Positions 44,500-53,449 are shown, counted from the first letter of the stretch. The stretch is DNA of 64,000 nt from Brevibacillus formosus (GCF_003013405.1 NZ_PXZL01000002.1:39417-103416); one strand, 5' to 3'. Notes: generated from the sequence alone by a model not told the origin. Numbers and translations are program-made.

Positions 44500-45291
44500 A
44501 TGGACACGAGAATACCGGAAAGCGTTAGACCTTTATTGCACGACTATACGCAACGACTCATGGCGGAACTGCCTGATGTCATCTGCGGTGTGTATTTGTA
44601 TGGTTCTATTGCTCTATCTGGCTTCGAGGAAGATAACAGCGATATTGATTTTGTAACGATCTTGGATAGAGGGGTAACGAATGAAGATACAGAAACCCTC
44701 AAGAACATTCATCATACTCTCCAGAACGCCAACCCACTAGCTAAAAGAATGGACGGCATGTATATCCAGCTGGATGACATCGGTAAAACCAATCCATCCT
44801 TGGCGCCTTATCCTTACGTTGACAATGGGACATTCAAATCATCCGGCCACTATGATGTCAATCATGTGACGTGGTGGATTCTCAAGCAACAGGGCATTAC
44901 CGTTATGGGGAAAAGTGTTGAAGCATTACACATCCCTACCCAGTGGTTTGATGTCGGGGAAACGATAAAATACAATGTACATGATTATTGGTTGCCAAAA
45001 GCAAAAAGCATGCTGAAATTCCTGCTCGATGGGTGGGTAGAATTCGCCGTTTTCACCTTATGCCGAATCTATTACTCACTCATCCATGAAGACATTATTC
45101 CAAAGAGAAAAGCCGTAGAACAAGCTCTGCAAGAACTTCCCAGTGAATGGCATCTCTTACTGAAGGAATCCTTGCGAATACGCTACCATCCAAATGAACC
45201 ATCTTTGTTTTCGAACAGAATCAAGCGGGCAAAGGAAACTCAGAGATTTATACGCTATATCTGCGAGCTGTGGTCTAATAAGACGGAATAA
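44500..45291 (+). CDS. Aminoglycoside adenylyltransferase-like nucleotidyltransferase
   Basis: A 263-residue protein with the nucleotidyltransferase motif YLYGSIALSGFEEDNSDIDF (GS and the metal-binding D-x-D), followed by an AadA/DUF4111-type helical C-terminal domain (FAVFTLCRIYYSLIHEDIIP). This architecture is shared with ANT(3'')/ANT(9) streptomycin/spectinomycin adenylyltransferases. True resistance activity is inferred only. First of three genes with short gaps. Confidence 0.82.
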   Translation: MDTRIPESVRPLLHDYTQRLMAELPDVICGVYLYGSIALSGFEEDNSDIDFVTILDRGVTNEDTETLKNIHHTLQNANPLAKRMDGMYIQLDDIGKTNPSLAPYPYVDNGTFKSSGHYDVNHVTWWILKQQGITVMGKSVEALHIPTQWFDVGETIKYNVHDYWLPKAKSMLKFLLDGWVEFAVFTLCRIYYSLIHEDIIPKRKAVEQALQELPSEWHLLLKESLRIRYHPNEPSLFSNRIKRAKETQRFIRYICELWSNKTE

Positions 45292-45323
45292 CAACAGAAT
45301 CAACTATACGAGGAGGTATTTTT

Positions 45324-46292
45324 ATGAATGGTTCAGTATTTTCAGCAAGGAACAAACCCGTTCATCCTCCCACTTTTACAACTTTGCAAGAATACGTACT
45401 GTACAGTAACGACACCAGCTTCTGGATGCCCTACATTGCTGACATCCTGAAACGTCATGGCCTGTTCGAAGCAGATCGAGAGCTGGTGGCTGGGATTGGC
45501 GGGACGTATCCATCCTTTCTATACGGTGATATCGTAGTCAAACTATTCGGATACTTCCAACCATGGCGCAAGAGCCATTCTGTTGAACGCGCTGCACAGA
45601 CCTTGCTCGCCAACGACCTGGAAATTGCCGCACCCAGACTGCTTGCCGAAGGGTACCTGTCCGATGACGCCAACCATCCATGGCCATACTTGATTACCAC
45701 ACGCATGTCTGGCGTTTCCTGGCAAAATGCCAAGCTAACTTACGAACAACAGCTCTCTGTCGCTGCGGACTTGGGAAAACAAATGGCGAGAGTCCATGCG
45801 CTACCTCCAACCGGGATCGCTACACACGCAGACTGGGCGGACATGGATGTGGTTGCGGCTGCAAAAAAGAGCTCGTTGCCGCAGCATTTGATTTCCCAAA
45901 TCGACGACTATCTTGAAAGGCTCGGACCGTTTGATCCTGTCGTCGTCCACGGTGACTTGATGTTCCGTCATGTATTTGTGGAGAATGGCCGTCTCAACGG
46001 AGTAATCGATTGGGGCGATATGATAGTGACAGATCGGCACTATGAGTTCGCCAAGCTGCACCTGGATTTGTTCGATTGTGACAAAACCTTGCTGAAAGTA
46101 TTTCTCGAGGCAAGCAATTGGCCGATGACCACCGATTTTGCCCACAAAGCAATGGCGCAAGCCCTCTATCGTCAAGCACATGGGCTTACGCAGCATTATG
46201 CCATGGACGTTTTCTACATGCTTCCTGATCGTTTGCCTTTGCAAGATATCCCCACACTCGAGGATCTCGCAAACGAGCTATTCGCTATTTAA
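45324..46292 (+). CDS. Aminoglycoside/hygromycin-type phosphotransferase
   Basis: A 322-residue kinase of the APH superfamily. The catalytic loop reads VVHGDLMFRHVFVENGRLNG and the metal-binding segment VIDWGDMIVTDR. The metal-binding Asn of the usual HxDxxxxN loop is His here, a variant also present in some APH relatives. It resembles hygromycin B phosphotransferase more than kanamycin kinases. Thirty-two bases after the nucleotidyltransferase gene, with its own GGAGG. Confidence 0.82.
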   Translation: MNGSVFSARNKPVHPPTFTTLQEYVLYSNDTSFWMPYIADILKRHGLFEADRELVAGIGGTYPSFLYGDIVVKLFGYFQPWRKSHSVERAAQTLLANDLEIAAPRLLAEGYLSDDANHPWPYLITTRMSGVSWQNAKLTYEQQLSVAADLGKQMARVHALPPTGIATHADWADMDVVAAAKKSSLPQHLISQIDDYLERLGPFDPVVVHGDLMFRHVFVENGRLNGVIDWGDMIVTDRHYEFAKLHLDLFDCDKTLLKVFLEASNWPMTTDFAHKAMAQALYRQAHGLTQHYAMDVFYMLPDRLPLQDIPTLEDLANELFAI

Positions 46293-46361
46293 CCAAAGAA
46301 AGCATCCAGCGAGCTGAAGCTCTACGGCAAAGCCACTTTGCGTAAAGAAGGAGATTTGGTT

Positions 46362-46964
46362 ATGAAGATCATGGAGCATTTGCACCTTGAGCATTTTAGA
46401 CAAATGGAACAACTCGAGCTTCAATACTATGATGCTGAATTTATTACACCGTACCAAGAGAGCTACAATTGGTATTTGTTTCGTCCCGATTCCGTCGTTG
46501 CGATCGAAGAGAATGGGCGCATCATTGCTTTTATGAACCTGCTTCCCGTCAAGTCGCATATCTACCTGCAAATTGCGCAAGGGACTTTTAAAGACAGCCT
46601 GATGACGACTGCGGATATCGAAGATTTAACTACTGCACCCGAGCAAGTCTATTATTTTCTGTCCTGTGTCGTTGTCGATCAATCTTATCGGCAAAGCCCT
46701 GCCTTGCGCATGATGCTGCATCATTATCTAGACGTACTGGCTCATGTCGAGCAGAGCGGATGCCGCATCCAATCGATCATCATGGATAATATCACGGAAG
46801 CAGGCAATCGGTTCGCTCAGCGCCTTGGCATGAATCACGTATGTATAAGCGACCACCACTCCCATATACATGTCTCTGACTATGAGAGCTTCAAACAGCA
46901 TGTGCACGCGAGTTATCCCATGCTTCCCGCTAAGGCTTCGCATCAATCATTCTCGAACCAGTAA
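46362..46964 (+). CDS. GNAT-like acetyltransferase
   Basis: A 200-residue protein with a GNAT-like profile: a beta strand pair around SVVAIEENGRIIAFMNLLPV, a poor acetyl-CoA loop (VVVDQSYRQSPALRMMLHHY) lacking the full RxxGxG/A signature, and ITEAGNRFAQRLGMNHVCIS. ATG at 46362 has AAGGAGA upstream. Third gene after the nucleotidyl- and phospho-transferases. Confidence 0.62.
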   Translation: MKIMEHLHLEHFRQMEQLELQYYDAEFITPYQESYNWYLFRPDSVVAIEENGRIIAFMNLLPVKSHIYLQIAQGTFKDSLMTTADIEDLTTAPEQVYYFLSCVVVDQSYRQSPALRMMLHHYLDVLAHVEQSGCRIQSIIMDNITEAGNRFAQRLGMNHVCISDHHSHIHVSDYESFKQHVHASYPMLPAKASHQSFSNQ

Positions 46965-46971
46965 AGAAACA

Positions 46972-47003
46972 AAACCTCCATGAAGCGTATTTTCATGGAG
47001 GTT
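46972..47003. terminator. Terminator
   Basis: Perfect 11-bp stem AACCTCCATGA / TCATGGAGGTT between convergent genes; the T-rich tail is better on the minus strand. Confidence 0.65.
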
Positions 47004-47075
47004 CGTTGCGGGCTTTTTAGTTGACGACCTTGCCTGATTAGGTAGCTGGTAAATCAGTTGTAACCTAGCTAAACC

Positions 47076-47801
47076 TTATATTTTGCAGGAGCCATCCGCG
47101 CAATTGTCGCCGGATTGCTCCTTTTTTTTCTCGTCGTTCTGCACGAATTTCAGAACAGGAGCTGCGCTTTCCTCTTCCCATACCTGGTTCAATGCTCCCA
47201 AAAAGACTTCACCTGGCTGCGCGCCAGATACTGCGTATTTGTTATTAATGACAAAGAACGGTACACCCGTGACACCCAAATCGTTGCCTCTTTGTTTGTC
47301 CTCTTGTACTTGCTCTCTGTATTCGTCTCCTGCCAGCATGGCGAGCGTCGCTTCCTTGTCCAAGCCTACCTCAGAAGCAAGCTGTGCCAGCACCTCGTGG
47401 TCTCCGAGATGGAGTGATTCGGTAAAGTACGCCTTCAGCAGTCGCTCCTTCATTTCCTTCATTTTTCCATGCGCATGGGCAAAGTGCGTCAAGCGGTGCG
47501 CATCGAATGTATTGGTAGGGATCATCGTGTCAAAATGATAGTCGAGACCGACACCTTTTGCCATTTGCGTAACTTGGTCATTCATTCCCTTCGCCTGTGC
47601 GAGCGGAATGCTATACTTGGCTGCCAGTACTTCATGCATGTCCATATCGGTATCGCGTTCCATCTGTGGGTCGAGCTGGAAGCTGCGATATACGACCTCT
47701 ACTTGATCCTTATGTGGAAATTGAGACAGCGCTCCTTCCAGACGGCGCTTTCCAATATAGCAAAACGGGCAGGCAAAATCAGACCAAATTTCAATTTTCA
47801 T
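47076..47801 (-). CDS. DsbA family oxidoreductase, FrnE type
   Basis: A 241-residue thioredoxin-fold protein with the active site DFACPFCYIGKRRLE (CPFC), helical insertion, cis-Pro motif GVTGVPFFVINNKYAVSGAQ, and a C-terminal CADGSCKI extension with two more cysteines. No signal peptide, so it acts in the cytoplasm. FrnE proteins are disulfide isomerase-like and linked to oxidative stress. Confidence 0.88.
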   Translation of the reverse strand: MKIEIWSDFACPFCYIGKRRLEGALSQFPHKDQVEVVYRSFQLDPQMERDTDMDMHEVLAAKYSIPLAQAKGMNDQVTQMAKGVGLDYHFDTMIPTNTFDAHRLTHFAHAHGKMKEMKERLLKAYFTESLHLGDHEVLAQLASEVGLDKEATLAMLAGDEYREQVQEDKQRGNDLGVTGVPFFVINNKYAVSGAQPGEVFLGALNQVWEEESAAPVLKFVQNDEKKKEQSGDNCADGSCKI

Positions 47802-47807
47802 GTTCAT

Positions 47808-48393
47808 CCTCCTCTATATGAGCGGTGCTGACCAAAAGACAGCAGACCGTACACTGCAAAATTCGTCGTATGCACATTATACAACAACGCACGGTGCGCC
47901 TATGCACTTTGGAGGCTGAAAGCTGCACTTTGCCCTTAGTGTCAATGTTCACGCGGGAAAAGGAACTTCCTCTCTGTTTGGTAAATACTTACTTATGCTC
48001 ATGTAGAACTTTTTAATCCCGACAAGCCTTCCTGTGCACTCGTATGGTCAACCGGTCTAAGCAGCTTCGCTTTCCTCGGAGTACCGAGCAAAAGCATTTA
48101 CCCCGCTTTCACTGCTTCTTTCCAAGCACAAATTGGCCCTATTTTACTGCAAAAGGACCTTAGTTATTTTGAATTCTCACGGGAATCAAAAGAGTGGGAT
48201 TCACTTCTCACGCCTATTATGGGAGGCAGCGGCTGGGAGAAGAGTACTCAACTCCGTCTATCAGTCTTCTCGTGATCAGGGAGATAAGCCATCTCTTGTT
48301 ACTCCTGCCCCCTACTATCCAGCCCAGTAACCATACGCCCACCTCTTACATAAGATATGTCAAACTGGTTCATGAAGTAAGGTGGTGGATAAC
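47808..48393. other. Long intergenic region with no recognised feature
   Basis: About 585 bases between the divergent FrnE and SodC genes. A + strand frame from 47985 to 48275 is open for 96 codons but has no start codon near its beginning and no ribosome site; its translation (GVPSKSIYPAFTASFQAQIG in the middle) is not recognised. No RNA motif was identified. Confidence 0.4.
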
Positions 48394-48930
48394 ATGTACG
48401 GATGTCAGCCTTATGAATACCCATATGAACATGACTTGCGAGCCGTGTCCTCACAACATGGATGGAGAAAAGGACAATCTTTTGCCGAAATTCAGGGTGG
48501 TCCACTGGCACCGAACCTGCACGGCTACGTTGTTTTTACCGATGTCCCCTACGGCACCGAAGTGTTCGTGGAAGTCAGCGGCCTCCCCGCTTTCCAGCCA
48601 GCCACTGGCAATCAACCGCAAATCGGGCCATTTGGCTTTCATTTGCATGAGCATGGCGTCTGCACGGTCGGAAATCCGGAAGATCCCTTTACGGCAGCAG
48701 GCAGTCATTGGAACCCTACACAACAACCACATGGCAACCACGTCGGCGACTTCCCCGTGCTGTTTTCCAATGACGGCTATGCACGAATGACTTTTTTCAC
48801 AAACAAAATCAGTGCAGCCGATGTAGTCGGCAGAAGCTTGATCATCCATCAAAGTCCGGATGACTTCCATTCACAGCCGGCAGGAAATAGCGGAAAACGC
48901 CTGGCATGTGGATTGATCTACGCAGGATAA
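48394..48930 (+). CDS. Cu/Zn superoxide dismutase family protein
   Basis: A 178-residue SodC-fold protein. Copper and zinc ligands are visible in FGFHLHEHGVC, AGSHWNPTQQPHGNHVGDFP, and the C-terminal GNSGKRLACGLIY completes the disulfide and electrostatic loop region; LIIHQSPDD supplies another His. There is no signal peptide or lipobox, unlike most bacterial SodC; the N-terminus is YGCQPYEYPYEHDLR, a spore-coat-like Tyr/Pro-rich stretch. In Bacillus, YojM-type SodC proteins are membrane or spore associated. Confidence 0.85.
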   Translation: MYGCQPYEYPYEHDLRAVSSQHGWRKGQSFAEIQGGPLAPNLHGYVVFTDVPYGTEVFVEVSGLPAFQPATGNQPQIGPFGFHLHEHGVCTVGNPEDPFTAAGSHWNPTQQPHGNHVGDFPVLFSNDGYARMTFFTNKISAADVVGRSLIIHQSPDDFHSQPAGNSGKRLACGLIYAG

Positions 48931-48945
48931 CGCTTCCCCCGAACA

Positions 48946-48977
48946 GGAAAAGGGGGCAACCCTCTAAGCTGCCCCCT
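48946..48977 (-). terminator. Terminator of mqnD
   Basis: AGGGGGCA / TGCCCCCT stem with TTTTCC tail on the minus strand. Confidence 0.75.
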
Positions 48978-48993
48978 CGCATTATTGAATTAG

Positions 48994-49839
48994 CTAGCGC
49001 CGTAATGTCGACAAATCAAATGCTGGTACAAGCCCTTCCTCGGCTGCACGACCGAGCAACGCCTCGACAGCTGCATAACCATCGTTACCCAAATTTCTCG
49101 TAAACTCATTCACGTACAAGTTAATATGCGCTTGCGCTACCTCCAGAGATAACTCCTGGGCATGGGACATGACATATTCTTGTGATGCGGTCGGATTCGC
49201 CCATGCATATTCCACAGAGGAGCGTGTCCAATTGGTCAGAGCCTCGATATCCATTGATTTTTTCGCGATGATGGCACCCAGCGGAATCGGCAAATTGGTA
49301 TCAGACTCCCACCAGTTGCCCAAGTCAGTCATAAGCGACAGCCCGTAGTTTTGATACGTGAAACGCGCTTCGTGGATCACGAGTCCTGCATCGATCTTGC
49401 CGTCACGTACAGCAGGCATAATCTCATGAAACGGCATGACGACGATCTCCCCTACACCACCTGGGACATTTTGTGCAGCCCAGAGCCGGAACAGTAAATA
49501 AGCTGTGGAGCGCTCACTCGGAACGGCTACACGTTTGTTGGACAGGCGTGCTGGATCGTTCGCACTCTCGCCAGGATTTCCTTGGGTCAAAACGAGTGGC
49601 CCGCATCCTCTGCCCAGTGCACCACCGCAAGGGAGCAACGAGTAGTTGTCCATCACCCAAGGCAATGCCGCATAGGAGATTTTCATTACTTCAGGGCCTT
49701 CTCCCTGTGCAGCAAGCGTATTCGTGATATCAATATCTGCGTACATAATATCGAGCTTTGGCGCTCCCGGAATCAAATCATGTGCCCAGGCATGAAAAAC
49801 AAAAGTGTCATTCGGACATGGTGAAAACGCAATTTTCAT
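48994..49839 (-). CDS. mqnD: 1,4-dihydroxy-6-naphthoate synthase (MqnD)
   Basis: A 281-residue enzyme of the futalosine route to menaquinone. It starts MKIAFSPCPNDTFVFHAWAH, the MqnD hallmark, with later GAIIAKKSMDIEALTNWTRS and ISYAALPWVMDNYSLLPCGG. MqnD splits cyclic de-hypoxanthine futalosine to dihydroxynaphthoate. ATG at 49839 overlaps the mqnB stop codon (ATGA) and has GGGAGG 8 bases upstream. Confidence 0.92.
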   Translation of the reverse strand: MKIAFSPCPNDTFVFHAWAHDLIPGAPKLDIMYADIDITNTLAAQGEGPEVMKISYAALPWVMDNYSLLPCGGALGRGCGPLVLTQGNPGESANDPARLSNKRVAVPSERSTAYLLFRLWAAQNVPGGVGEIVVMPFHEIMPAVRDGKIDAGLVIHEARFTYQNYGLSLMTDLGNWWESDTNLPIPLGAIIAKKSMDIEALTNWTRSSVEYAWANPTASQEYVMSHAQELSLEVAQAHINLYVNEFTRNLGNDGYAAVEALLGRAAEEGLVPAFDLSTLRR

Positions 49840-50498
49840 GATAATACCTCCCGTAATACAGAGCTTCCCTTTTCCAGAGATTCCAACGCATCTTTTATCC
49901 GCCAAGCGGATTTATCCCGCGGTCCAATTGCATTCGATACCGTGCGAATTTCCAGAACAGGTCGTCTGGCAGCCTGGGCAGCAGTCGCAACACCATACCC
50001 CTCCATCGCTTCAGCTAGCGCATCTGGCATCCGCAGCGCCAAAGCCGCCGCTGTTTCCGCTGTTCCCGTCACGGTGGATAGTGTAAGGACGATGCCTTTT
50101 TTGGCAACGACCCCTGCCTCTTTCATCGAATGGGTCAGCTGTTCGACCAACTCCTGATCAACACTTACTCTCGCTGATCCAAATCCCAGCTCGTCCACAC
50201 TGCAAAAGCCCTCAGGCGTTTCTGCACCCAAATCCGCACAAACAATCTCCGTTGCGACAACCAGTGACCCAATCTCTGCTTGTCCCACGAATCCACCGCA
50301 TATTCCTGCACAAATGACCAGATCGTAGTCCGCGCATGCAAGCGCTCTGGCTGTACTCGCTGCGGCTGCGGCTGGTCCTACTCCTCCTGCGATAACTGTG
50401 AAACGCTCATCCCCTTGAATGCCGCGAATCACTGCATCCCGTTCCGCGTCAACGGAGGTCACGACCAGAATGCTTCTATATTGTTGTGACAAAATCAT
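49836..50498 (-). CDS. mqnB: Futalosine hydrolase (MqnB)
   Basis: A 220-residue nucleoside phosphorylase-fold hydrolase. Motifs: VVTSVDAERDAVIRG, GGVGPAAAAASTARAL, CAGICGGFVGQAEIGSLVVA, and EGYGVATAA plus ISNAIGPRD-like VSNAIGPRDK near the C-terminus. It removes hypoxanthine from futalosine. Translationally coupled to mqnD. Together they show that this organism uses the futalosine pathway for menaquinone; mqnA and mqnC must be elsewhere. Confidence 0.9.
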   Translation of the reverse strand: MILSQQYRSILVVTSVDAERDAVIRGIQGDERFTVIAGGVGPAAAAASTARALACADYDLVICAGICGGFVGQAEIGSLVVATEIVCADLGAETPEGFCSVDELGFGSARVSVDQELVEQLTHSMKEAGVVAKKGIVLTLSTVTGTAETAAALALRMPDALAEAMEGYGVATAAQAARRPVLEIRTVSNAIGPRDKSAWRIKDALESLEKGSSVLREVLS

Positions 50499-50647
50499 TT
50501 GCCCTGGCTCCTTTCAACCGCTTTCCACCTTCCACGTTATCGCTACTTTTCGTCTGTGTAAAGCCGTTTAAAGAGTTTGTCAAAAGACAGGGAAATTATT
50601 ACAATAAAACCTGCTGTGCATTTTCGTTAGATAAGAGGTGACCGATC

Positions 50648-51433
50648 ATGCTTCACCCACCGAATCCGAACACCCATCCTGACTGGCTCGCCCCCCACTC
50701 TTTAGCCTGGTACACTCAGTTGGGCAAAATGACTGGTGAATACGTATACCCGTGGCGCTCTACCGTTACAGAACCGAATGGCGAGTCGCTTTTTATGGAG
50801 GAAATTCGTCGCATGGTTCCGAATCAATCTGTTCTCGACATCGGTTGCGGGCACGGCGCATTCACACTGGACTGGAGCCGTTCTGCCAAAGAAATCGTCG
50901 GCTTGGATGTGACAGAAAACTTTGTGCAAAAGGCCCGTACGCAAACACCCGAAAACGTCTCCTTCGTTGTCACCAATACAAAATATACCCTCCCCTTCCA
51001 TGACGATACGTTCGATTGCGCTTACAATCGCAAGGGACCTACCTCCGCTTATCCAGATATAGGACGCGTCGTCAAAAGAGGAGGCTCATTCATCGGATTA
51101 CATCCGGGCGATCAGTTGTCCGCCGAATTATTCGAATGGTTTCCTCATTTATTTGGTCCACGTCCAGCTGACACTCCTATCCTAAAACATTTGCAGGAGA
51201 GACTCAGACAAGCTGCTTTCCAGCGAGTAGATATTCAGACGGTGATCGCCACCGAGTATTTTCAGACTCCACTTGATGTCATCCGCATGCGTTGCTTCGG
51301 GCAAAATCCCACTATTCTCACATCCGCCATCGAACAACACATGGAGAGTGTTATGCCGATTTTTGACCACTATGCGACTTCTGACGGTCTGCCCACTACA
51401 CATATGTATTACCTCGTTCGTGCGATTGTTTGA
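50648..51433 (+). CDS. Class I SAM-dependent methyltransferase
   Basis: A 261-residue methyltransferase with SAM motif VLDIGCGHGAFTLDW (about residue 61), acidic motif IVGLDVTENFVQKA and post-motifs LPFHDDTFDCAYNRKGPTSA. UbiE/Methyltransf_11-type fold. ATG at 50648 has AGAGGTG upstream. Divergent from mqnB, so a part in quinone methylation is conceivable but not shown. Confidence 0.85.
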   Translation: MLHPPNPNTHPDWLAPHSLAWYTQLGKMTGEYVYPWRSTVTEPNGESLFMEEIRRMVPNQSVLDIGCGHGAFTLDWSRSAKEIVGLDVTENFVQKARTQTPENVSFVVTNTKYTLPFHDDTFDCAYNRKGPTSAYPDIGRVVKRGGSFIGLHPGDQLSAELFEWFPHLFGPRPADTPILKHLQERLRQAAFQRVDIQTVIATEYFQTPLDVIRMRCFGQNPTILTSAIEQHMESVMPIFDHYATSDGLPTTHMYYLVRAIV

Positions 51434-51443
51434 TTCATCCTAT

Positions 51444-51476
51444 TAAAAAAACCTCCGGCCGCATTTGGCCAGAGGT
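51444..51476 (-). terminator. Terminator of the VOC gene
   Basis: AACCTCcGGCC / GGCCaGAGGT stem with a seven-base T run on the minus strand. Confidence 0.8.
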
Positions 51477-51487
51477 CGTCACTACTC

Positions 51488-51850
51488 TTATCCTTTTAGC
51501 AAATAGCTGTTGCCGTCTTCATCCTGAAAAGTCGCATAGGTCCCCCACTGCATCTTGTTCAGTTCTCCTTGAAAAACAACACCGTTCGCGCGCATCGTTT
51601 CGTACGTTTGTTCAATTTCTGTACATTCAAAAACGATCGAGGCTTTTTGTTCCTGCCAGTTGCTCATCATACTTTTCGGATAGAGTACCAAAGCAGTCTG
51701 GGCACCTGCTGGTCCTACCTCCAGCCAACTGCTGTTTGGTCCCATCGGGTGCTCTTGCTTGACTTCAAATCCAACCTTTTCTGTCCAGAACACTTTTGCG
51801 CGTTGCTGATCTTCTACGTAGACAGCTACGGTTGCCATTTTGGTAATCAT
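51488..51850 (-). CDS. VOC family (glyoxalase/bleomycin resistance-like) protein
   Basis: A 120-residue protein with the paired beta-alpha-beta-beta-beta fold: VAVYVEDQQRAKVFWTEKVG, then GPNSSWLEVGPAG, and YATFQDEDGNSYLLKG at the end with the metal-ligand Glu/Asp position. This subgroup is often annotated as lactoylglutathione lyase relatives; substrate unknown. Confidence 0.87.
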   Translation of the reverse strand: MITKMATVAVYVEDQQRAKVFWTEKVGFEVKQEHPMGPNSSWLEVGPAGAQTALVLYPKSMMSNWQEQKASIVFECTEIEQTYETMRANGVVFQGELNKMQWGTYATFQDEDGNSYLLKG

Positions 51851-52055
51851 AATATCCTCCTTGCTAGCTCGAACCTTATCCTCCTATTGTAACCGAAAAA
51901 AAGTTAACTTATCGCTATTAACAAACCCAAATGTTTACAATGGTTGCGTGTAATTTTATATTTAATTACGAAATGTAAGAAACAAAACATTGAATAAGCT
52001 TCTCCCTTTCAATGCATCATGTTAGTGTAAAAACAAGTTGCAGGAGGAATGCAGA

Positions 52056-52655
52056 GTGAGTAAGGATTTTATTGCAGCCGTAAAAGACAGACGAACGTAC
52101 TACGGGATCAGCAAGGAAAATGTAGTATCTGATGAGCGTATTAAAGAAATCGTGCAGGAAGCAGTAAAGTACACACCATCCGCATTCAACTCCCAAAGCG
52201 CTCGCGTTGTTGTCCTCTTGGGTGCGGAGCACGATAAGCTGTGGAACATTACCAAAGAAACGCTGCGTAAAATCGTTCCCGCTGAAAATTTCGGAGCCAC
52301 CGAAGAAAAAATGAACTCGTTCGGTAGCGGCTACGGCACTGTTCTTTTCTTTGAAAACCAAAGCGTCGTCCAAAACCTCATGCAGCAATTCGAAGCCTAC
52401 AAAGATAATTTCCCGATTTGGTCCGAGCAATCTTCTGGAATGCTTCAGTATGTTGTGTGGACTGCATTGGAAATCGAGGGCTTCGGTGCTTCCTTGCAGC
52501 ATTACAATCCACTCATCGATGAAGAAGTCCAACAAACGTGGAAAATCCCTAGCGAATGGAAGCTGCGAGCACAGATGCCTTTTGGCAAACCAACCGCTCA
52601 ACCAGGTGAAAAACAATTCCAGCCGTTGGATGAGAGAGTGAAGTTCTTTTCCTAA
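52056..52655 (+). CDS. Nitroreductase family protein
   Basis: A 199-residue FMN oxidoreductase. FAAVKDRRTYYGISKENVVS at the N-terminus and YTPSAFNSQSARVVVLLG form the FMN site; IWSEQSSGMLQYVVWTALE and FGASLQHYNPLIDEEV are the dimer-side motifs of the oxygen-insensitive nitroreductase group that includes Bacillus YdfN/YodC-type and HbN-like proteins. Start is GTG at 52056, 9 bases after AGGAGG. Confidence 0.88.
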   Translation: MSKDFIAAVKDRRTYYGISKENVVSDERIKEIVQEAVKYTPSAFNSQSARVVVLLGAEHDKLWNITKETLRKIVPAENFGATEEKMNSFGSGYGTVLFFENQSVVQNLMQQFEAYKDNFPIWSEQSSGMLQYVVWTALEIEGFGASLQHYNPLIDEEVQQTWKIPSEWKLRAQMPFGKPTAQPGEKQFQPLDERVKFFS

Positions 52656-52681
52656 GTAACATTTTATTGAATGTTTATAAT

Positions 52682-52717
52682 GGACGGCTCGGAATTTCAT
52701 TTTTGGGCCGTCCTTTC
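52682..52717 (+). terminator. Terminator of the nitroreductase gene
   Basis: GGACGGC / GCCGTCC stem with short T-rich tail. Confidence 0.7.
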
Positions 52718-52730
52718 ACTTATTGAGCGA

Positions 52731-52759
52731 TTGCTTTCCTCTTTGGTCTGTGATAATAT
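52731..52759 (+). promoter_or_regulatory. Probable promoter of the cold shock gene
   Basis: TTGCTT (52731-52736), 17 bases, TAATAT (52754-52759). It would give a 5' untranslated leader of about 140 bases before the start at 52905, as expected for cold shock mRNAs that are controlled through their leader. Confidence 0.55.
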
Positions 52760-52904
52760 TACCTTAAACAAAAGATTCTTATTTAAAGCGTTCACATATT
52801 GTAAAGGGTTTACATTTATGTTTGAACCTTTTACAATGTGTGAATTTTATTTTATCCATAAATAAAAGTTACATATTCATTTTATTTTGTTGGAGGTAAC
52901 ACCC

Positions 52905-53105
52905 ATGCAAACAGGTACAGTTAAATGGTTCAACGCAGAAAAAGGTTATGGCTTCATCGCAGTTGAAGGCGGAAACGATGTATTCGTTCACTTCAGCGCA
53001 ATCCAAGGCGAAGGTTTCAAAACCCTCGAAGAAGGCCAACGCGTTGAATTCAACGTGGTTGAAGGCAACCGTGGACCACAAGCTGAGAACGTAGTAAAAC
53101 TGTAA
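52905..53105 (+). CDS. Cold shock protein (CspA/CspB family)
   Basis: A 66-residue OB-fold RNA chaperone with RNP1 [10 protein letters not shown] and RNP2 [13 protein letters not shown] at 52905 is preceded by TGGAGG; the family length is 65-70. Long AT-rich leader upstream and a strong terminator downstream. Confidence 0.95.
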   Translation: MQTGTVKWFNAEKGYGFIAVEGGNDVFVHFSAIQGEGFKTLEEGQRVEFNVVEGNRGPQAENVVKL

Positions 53106-53115
53106 ATTACACATA

Positions 53116-53152
53116 AAGCTGCCCTTGCGAATAACAAGGGCGGCTTTTTTTT
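53116..53152 (+). terminator. Terminator of the cold shock gene
   Basis: AAGCTGCCCTTG / CAAGGGCGGCTT stem with an eight-base T run. Confidence 0.9.
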
Positions 53153-53199
53153 CCAGTCCTTTTTCCTCACATATTTCGTTCTTTGTTCCTAAAGGGCAG

Positions 53200-53228
53200 T
53201 TGACATTAGCCATGCCTCCCCATATAAT
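53200..53228 (+). promoter_or_regulatory. Consensus sigma-A promoter of the eutH leader
   Basis: TTGACA (53200-53205), exactly 17 bases, TATAAT (53223-53228): both hexamers match consensus. Transcription would start at about 53235, some 12 bases before the first ANTAR-type hairpin. Confidence 0.85.
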
Positions 53229-53246
53229 CTCTTTATAATGCAGAGT

Positions 53247-53449
53247 AAAGCAACGGCGCTTTCTAGCATAAAATATTCAGAATGTACACAATGGAATAAA
53301 CGTGACAAGTATTTTCCGTTTATTTTTAGCAAGCTATGAAAGCGGTTCCAGCTGGCTGTTATTGCCATTACCTGTAAACAAGTTCATACAAAGTAAGCAA
53401 AGGCGCTTAGGGTATATCTCATTCATTCAGGAGATCCTAAGTGCTTTTA
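53247..53449 (+). promoter_or_regulatory. ANTAR/EutV-type antitermination leader of eutH
   Basis: Hairpin P1 (53247-53262): AAAGC, loop AACGGC, GCTTT. Hairpin P2 (53394-53409): TAAGC, loop AAAGGC, GCTTA. Both hexaloops fit the A-x-x-G-x-x rule for ANTAR-domain RNA binding. The 3' arm of P2 overlaps the 5' arm of a terminator (GCGCTTAGG 53403-53411 pairs with CCTAAGTGC 53436-53444, followed by TTTTATTG). P2 and terminator cannot form together. This is how EutV controls ethanolamine genes. The 130-base distance between P1 and P2 is larger than I expect for the class. Confidence 0.75.

Noticed and set aside
48194-48790. 198-codon + strand frame overlapping sodC
   Set aside because: Out of frame with the clear SodC protein; no domain seen.
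52017-52700. 227-codon minus-strand frame
   Set aside because: Shadow of the nitroreductase gene, which has conserved motifs and a strong ribosome site.
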